Shown here: piece after piece, positions 59,812 to 64,000 of the stretch
How positions within the stretch are numbered: the first letter of the stretch is position 1
How the letters are laid out: each line of letters begins with the position of its first letter
Notes under the pieces: model-generated
Told to the model about the DNA's origin: nothing
The model's database searches: none
The model's input: the letters and a program-made list of their open reading frames with translations, nothing else
Made by a program: the position numbers and the translations under genes
DNA from: Limnoglobus roseus
GTDB lineage: Bacteria; Planctomycetota; Planctomycetia; Gemmatales; Gemmataceae
Direction: 5' to 3'
NCBI RefSeq assembly: GCF_008254045.1
Contig: NZ_CP042425.1
Location: forward strand, 2,170,001-2,234,000
DNA length: 64,000 nt

Positions 59812-62800
59812 ATGCTGGCCCGATTCTTCGTCGATCGTCCGATTTTCGCCTGGGTGATTTCCATCGTCATCGTGATGGGCGGTGTCGCCGCCGGGTTCAC
59901 TCTGCCCGTCGCGCAGTACCCGGAAATCACCCCGCCGTCGGTCGTGGTGACGTGCGCCTACCCCGGGGCGAGCGCGAAGGTCGTGGCCGACTCCGTCGCC
60001 GCCCCGATCGAACAACAGGTGAACGGCGTCGAGAAGATGCTGTACATGTCGAGCCAGAGCGGTAACGACGGCACGTACACGCTGACGGTCACGTTCGAGA
60101 TCGGCACCGATAGCAACATCGCCCAGGTGTTGGTGCAGAACCGCGTCGCCCTGGCCAACCCGCAACTCCCGCAGGAAGTCCAGCGACAGGGCGTCACGGT
60201 CAAGAAGCGGTCGCCGGACATCCTCCTCGTGGTGAGCCTGTTCAGCCCGGACGACACGCCGCCGGAATCGAAGCGGGACCAACTTTACCTCTCCAATTAC
60301 GCCACCATTCAGGTTCGGGACGAACTGAGCCGGCTCCCCGGCGTCGGCGACGTAACGATCATCGGTCAGCAAGACTATTCCATGCGGGCGTGGCTGGACC
60401 CGGACAAGTTGCAAGCCAACGGCCTCTCGGCCGGCGACGTGGTGAAGGCGGTGCAGGAGCAAAACGTGCAGGTTGCGGCCGGGCAGATCGGCCAGGAACC
60501 CGCCCCGGCTGGCCAGGCGTACCAGTACACCCTCACCACCCTCGGCCGGTTGGTCGAGCCGGACCAGTTCGCCAACATCATCGTCAAAACCGGCAGCCCG
60601 ACCGACCCGGCGGGCGACGCCGCCGCGGGTGCCGCGGGGCCGAGCGCGAATTCATCGGCCACGCTCTCGCAAACCAGCGGCGGCACGGCCGCGGCCGGCG
60701 CGCGGGCCGTCGGGCCGACGGCGACCGTTCGCGCCCGCCCGGTCGTGCGCCTGAAAGATGTCGTGCGGGAAGACCGGCCGATGGAAGTCGTCGATGACGA
60801 CGGCAAGCCGGCCAGCAAGATGTACCGCGGCATCGAGCTAACGGCCAAGACGCAGGACATCCGCGGCACCTTGAACCAGGGGAAGACCAAGCCGTCCGCG
60901 GGGTTGGCCGTGTTCCAGTTGCCCGGCAGCAACGCCCTCGACACGGCCGACGCCATCCGGGCCAAGATGGAGGAGTTGAAGAGGAAGTTCCCGACCGGCG
61001 TGGACTACGTCACCCGGTACGACACCACGCCGTTCGTGCGGCAGTCGGTGGCCGAGGTGTTCCACACTCTCCGCGACGCCGTCTTGCTCGTGGCCCTCGT
61101 CGTCCTGCTGTTCCTGCAAGACTGGCGGGCGATGATCTTGCCGATGATCGACGTGCCCGTGTCTCTGACCGGCACGTTCATGGTCATGTACCTCGCCGGC
61201 TTCTCGCTGAACAACCTCACGCTGTTCGGCCTCGTGCTGGCCATCGGTATCGTGGTGGACGACGCCATCGTCGTGCTGGAAAACATCGAGCGGTGGGTGG
61301 CCAAGGGGCTGGACGCGCGGTCGGCGACGATCAAGGCGATGGGCGAAATCACCGGCCCGATCATCGCGATCACGTTGGTGCTGGCCGCGGTGTTCGTGCC
61401 GGCCGCGTTCATTGGCGGCATCACCGGTCAGTTCTACCGCCAGTTCGCGCTCACGATCGCCACGGCCATGTTCATCTCGGCCGTCAACGCCCTCACCCTC
61501 GCCCCGGCCCGTGCGGTGGCGATCTTCAAGGGCCGCGAACACGCCCCCGGTCGGGAGGAGAAGAAGGACGGCGAGAAGGACCATCAACCGGCCGAGGCCC
61601 TGCCGTGGTGGGGCCTGGGGGCACTGATCGGGTTCGGCATCTACTCCGTCGTGAGTCAATTCTTCGGCGAGCAAATTGCGTTCGATGCCCGCCCCTGGTG
61701 GCAGAAGGCGCTCGTCGTGTTGGCCTCCGGGGTGCCGGGATTGGCCGCCGGCTGGTTCCTCATCAAGCCCGTCAACCGCGGTCTCGCGTGGTTCTTCGGC
61801 AAGTTCAACAAGGGCTTCGAGTGGGCCACGAACGTCTACGGCAAGGCGGTGGCCCTGCTGATGCGGGCGGCCCTGTTCGTGCTTGCCGTGTACGCCGGGC
61901 TGATCGCGCTGACCTACCTCGGCGTCACCCACACGCCGGTCGGGTTCATCCCGAGTCAGGACAAGGGATACATCCTCGTCAACGTCCAACTCCCGGACGC
62001 GGCCTCGGTGCAGCGGACCAGCGAGGTGATGCGGCAGGTGCAGGACATCGCCGAGAAGATTCCCGGCGTGGCCGGCAGCGTGGCCTACAGCGGGCAGTCG
62101 GTCCTCCTCGGGGCGAACGCCCCGAACTTCGGCACCATGTTCATCACGTTCGACGACTTTGAGAAGCGAAAGGACGACCACAAACAGTACGTCCTGTCGA
62201 TCCTTGGTCAGTTCAACCAGGCGGCCCGCCAAGAGGTGATGGACGCCCAGGTTCTCGCCCTGCCGGCCCCCGCCGTCAACGGCCTCGGGTCGGCCGGCGG
62301 GTACAAGTTCGTCGTGCAAGACCGCGGCGACCTCGGCCCCGACGAACTCCAGGCGGCGACCTACGCCCTGACCAAGAAGATCACCGAGGCCGGCGGCGGG
62401 CAAGCGTTCACGCAGTACAAGGCCAACGTGCCGCAACTGTACGCCGACGTGGACCGGGTGAAGTGTAAGCAACTCGGCGTCGCGCTGGCCGACGTGTTTC
62501 AAACGCTCCAGGTCTACCTCGGCGGCCTGTACACGAACGACTTCAACCAGTTCGGCCGGACGTGGCAGGTGAACCTCCAGGCCGACGCCGCGTTCCGAAT
62601 CTCGCCGGAGTCGGTCCGCAATCTGCGCGTCCGGAATGACAAGGGGGAGATGGTCCCCCTCGGCGCGGTGGCCGATATCCGCGACTCGTTCGGGCCGATC
62701 ACGGTTCAGCGGTACAACCTCTACTCGTCGGCGGCGGTCAACGGTGCCCTGCCGCCGGGGATGAGTACCGGCGACGGCATCAAACTGGTCGAGCGAACCG

Positions 62801-63474
62801 CGGCCGAAACGCTATCGGGGCAGACGCAGATCGAGTGGACCGAACTGACGTACCTTCAGATCCGCGAAGGGAACTCGGCCATCTACGCCTTCATCGGCGG
62901 CGTGCTGTTGGTGTTCTTCATCCTGGCCGCCCAGTACGAGAGCTGGACGCTGCCGTTGGCGGTGCTGCTCGTGGTGCCGTTGTGCATCCTGTCGAGCGTG
63001 GTTGGCGTGCGGCTGGCCCACCAGGACATCAACATCTTCACGCAGGTCGGATTCCTGGTGTTGATCGGGTTGGCGGCGAAGAACGCCATTCTGATCGTCG
63101 AGTTCGCCCGCGAACGGCGGATGGAAGGGGCGACGGCCACCGAAGCCACCCTCGACGCGGCCAAGACCCGCTTACGGCCGATCATCATGACAAGTCTGGC
63201 GTTCATCCTCGGCGTGGTGCCGCTCGTCCTGGCGTCCGGGGCCGGGGCCGAGATGCGGTTCACCCTCGGCGTGGCCGTGTTCGCCGGGATGATCGGGGTG
63301 ACGCTGTTTGGCATCTTGTTAACGCCGGTGTTCTACCACACAATCGAAAAATGGACGGCCGGCGAGGAACCCGTCGTCGAGAAAAAGGCTCAGGAAGGCA
63401 AGGACGGAACTGAGGAATCAAACCGCCACCCAGGTACACCACTTTCCAATGATTCCGGGCACTCGAATCAGTAA
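59812..63474 (+). CDS. RND (AcrB/HAE1-type) efflux pump
   Basis: This is the inner-membrane proton-drug antiporter, 1220 residues, about 180 longer than AcrB. RFFVDRPIFAWVISI opens the protein; the proton-relay Asp pair is in GIVVDDAIVVLENIERW (about residue 480), and the C-terminal half has QVGFLVLIGLAAKNAILIVEFA. Two insertions explain the length: an Ala/Gly/Ser stretch near residues 265-305 in the porter domain, and a hydrophilic plus hydrophobic region (about 575-685, with GLGALIGFGIYSVVSQFF and ALVVLASGVPGLAAGWFLI) that may add two membrane spans between the halves. It forms an operon with the adaptor 42 bp upstream. Confidence 0.93.
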   Translation: MLARFFVDRPIFAWVISIVIVMGGVAAGFTLPVAQYPEITPPSVVVTCAYPGASAKVVADSVAAPIEQQVNGVEKMLYMSSQSGNDGTYTLTVTFEIGTDSNIAQVLVQNRVALANPQLPQEVQRQGVTVKKRSPDILLVVSLFSPDDTPPESKRDQLYLSNYATIQVRDELSRLPGVGDVTIIGQQDYSMRAWLDPDKLQANGLSAGDVVKAVQEQNVQVAAGQIGQEPAPAGQAYQYTLTTLGRLVEPDQFANIIVKTGSPTDPAGDAAAGAAGPSANSSATLSQTSGGTAAAGARAVGPTATVRARPVVRLKDVVREDRPMEVVDDDGKPASKMYRGIELTAKTQDIRGTLNQGKTKPSAGLAVFQLPGSNALDTADAIRAKMEELKRKFPTGVDYVTRYDTTPFVRQSVAEVFHTLRDAVLLVALVVLLFLQDWRAMILPMIDVPVSLTGTFMVMYLAGFSLNNLTLFGLVLAIGIVVDDAIVVLENIERWVAKGLDARSATIKAMGEITGPIIAITLVLAAVFVPAAFIGGITGQFYRQFALTIATAMFISAVNALTLAPARAVAIFKGREHAPGREEKKDGEKDHQPAEALPWWGLGALIGFGIYSVVSQFFGEQIAFDARPWWQKALVVLASGVPGLAAGWFLIKPVNRGLAWFFGKFNKGFEWATNVYGKAVALLMRAALFVLAVYAGLIALTYLGVTHTPVGFIPSQDKGYILVNVQLPDAASVQRTSEVMRQVQDIAEKIPGVAGSVAYSGQSVLLGANAPNFGTMFITFDDFEKRKDDHKQYVLSILGQFNQAARQEVMDAQVLALPAPAVNGLGSAGGYKFVVQDRGDLGPDELQAATYALTKKITEAGGGQAFTQYKANVPQLYADVDRVKCKQLGVALADVFQTLQVYLGGLYTNDFNQFGRTWQVNLQADAAFRISPESVRNLRVRNDKGEMVPLGAVADIRDSFGPITVQRYNLYSSAAVNGALPPGMSTGDGIKLVERTAAETLSGQTQIEWTELTYLQIREGNSAIYAFIGGVLLVFFILAAQYESWTLPLAVLLVVPLCILSSVVGVRLAHQDINIFTQVGFLVLIGLAAKNAILIVEFARERRMEGATATEATLDAAKTRLRPIIMTSLAFILGVVPLVLASGAGAEMRFTLGVAVFAGMIGVTLFGILLTPVFYHTIEKWTAGEEPVVEKKAQEGKDGTEESNRHPGTPLSNDSGHSNQ

Positions 63475-63618
63475 TCCACTGTCAACTGGCGAACGGACCG
63501 CCTTCTGCCTCCCGGCGTTCACAACCACAACTTCCTGCCCCGAGTTGCTCCGTATGACACCGGACGGACCTGGGGTGCTCGTCCCGCGGCACCATAGTGC
63601 CACGGTAGCGTTTTTCCA

Positions 63619-64000
63619 CTATCGCCCAACGCCTTGTCGACCGGCGGCTTCGGTCACGGAAATACGGCCGTCGCCGTCGGCATCCAAGGCCTGAAACCGG
63701 CTGGGTGGACCGAGGAATTCGGCGGCCGAGACGTAGCCGTCGGTGTTGCGATCCATCGCCAGGAACCACCGCGGTCCCACTGCGGTCGCCTTGGCGGCCC
63801 CCTTGGGGGGTGCGGGCGAACCCAGAGGCAGCGGACCGAACGCCTTCCCAACAGACCCGCGGGCAACGGTCAGGCGGTACGACGCGGGAACCGACGACCG
63901 GCCGACGGGTCTCTCTGCCGGCAACCGATCCGCGGCGCGGCGGAGTTCGGCCGCATCGAGGCGGCCGTCGCCGTTGGCGTCGAGGGCGTCGAAGAGGTTC
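63619..64000 (-). CDS. EF-hand protein (5'-truncated by window edge)
   Basis: The frame is open to the window edge, so the N-terminus is missing; about 126 residues are present. Three EF-hand loops are visible: DANGDGRLDAAE (near base 63970), MDRNTDGYVSAAEF and LDADGDGRISVTEA, with the Asp/Asn positions expected for calcium binding. A Pro/Ala-rich linker (SPAPPKGAAKAT) separates the first from the second. It is convergent with the RND pump across about 145 bp. Planctomycete secreted EF-hand proteins are common; its signal peptide, if any, lies outside the window. Confidence 0.8.
   Translation of the reverse strand, partial: NLFDALDANGDGRLDAAELRRAADRLPAERPVGRSSVPASYRLTVARGSVGKAFGPLPLGSPAPPKGAAKATAVGPRWFLAMDRNTDGYVSAAEFLGPPSRFQALDADGDGRISVTEAAGRQGVGR

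Noticed and set aside
63475..63618. A plus-strand gene after the RND pump
   Set aside because: The frame that begins inside the RND gene end has no ribosome site and its translation is low-complexity; it overlaps the convergent EF-hand gene.
1..64000. CRISPR arrays, rRNA genes or bacterial microcompartment genes
   Set aside because: No regularly spaced direct repeats, no rRNA-like sequence and no shell-protein genes were seen; the rhamnose locus here lacks the microcompartment genes known from some other planctomycetes.

Overview
The window looks like the chromosome of a member of the Planctomycetota, most likely Gemmataceae. The base composition is GC-rich with strongly GC-biased third codon positions. 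Family hallmarks seen directly are: two DUF1559 prepilin-like proteins, each followed by a small lipoprotein; a DUF1592/PSCyt1 cytochrome-like protein overlapping a DUF1552 protein; a FecR-type protein near an ECF sigma factor; a giant Calx-beta/FG-GAP protein with the N-terminal LEGREVPA motif; and a TIGR02996-like C-terminal domain. No ribosomal RNA or CRISPR array is seen; one tRNA-Ser is present.

Layout. 1-10175 is ordinary chromosome: a 5'-truncated FtsK/SpoIIIE ATPase, a small membrane protein, pyrB, a DegT-type sugar aminotransferase and a convergent flippase separated by nested inverted repeats, then a DUF1559/lipoprotein pair. 10196-22333 is a 12.1-kb integrated element bounded by a 32-bp direct repeat (31/32 identical). 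It carries a tail-assembly-chaperone/tape-measure cassette but no recognisable capsid, portal or terminase genes, a sigma-like factor, a SWIM protein, a ribbon-helix-helix-like protein, a minus-strand operon of small proteins, a regulatory-looking region of hairpins and palindromes, and a tyrosine integrase at the right end. 22352-32334 returns to chromosome: secreted and lipoprotein genes, an AbiEii-like nucleotidyltransferase fusion, superoxide dismutase, a PhnD-like binding protein, an FAD oxidoreductase and recA. 32612-38794 is one 2060-residue modular surface protein, followed by tRNA-Ser(CGA).

39178-58354 joins a FecR/DUF1552/DUF1592/sigma-factor cluster to an L-rhamnose catabolic locus: mutarotase, GH43-like protein, AraC regulator, bifunctional rhamnulose-1-phosphate aldolase/dehydrogenase, RhaA isomerase, a CUT2 ABC importer whose second permease is fused to its binding protein, and RhaB kinase. 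Together these import L-rhamnose, convert it to L-rhamnulose and its 1-phosphate, cleave it and oxidise the lactaldehyde. The window closes with an RND efflux pair and a truncated EF-hand protein.

The most unusual observation is that the element's integrase gene appears to span its own attachment site. At the right end the integrase frame runs through the repeat into chromosomal DNA. At the left end the same repeat, in the same reading phase, opens into an 80-codon segment that would be the integrase C-terminus in the circular form. Integration would therefore swap the integrase tail.
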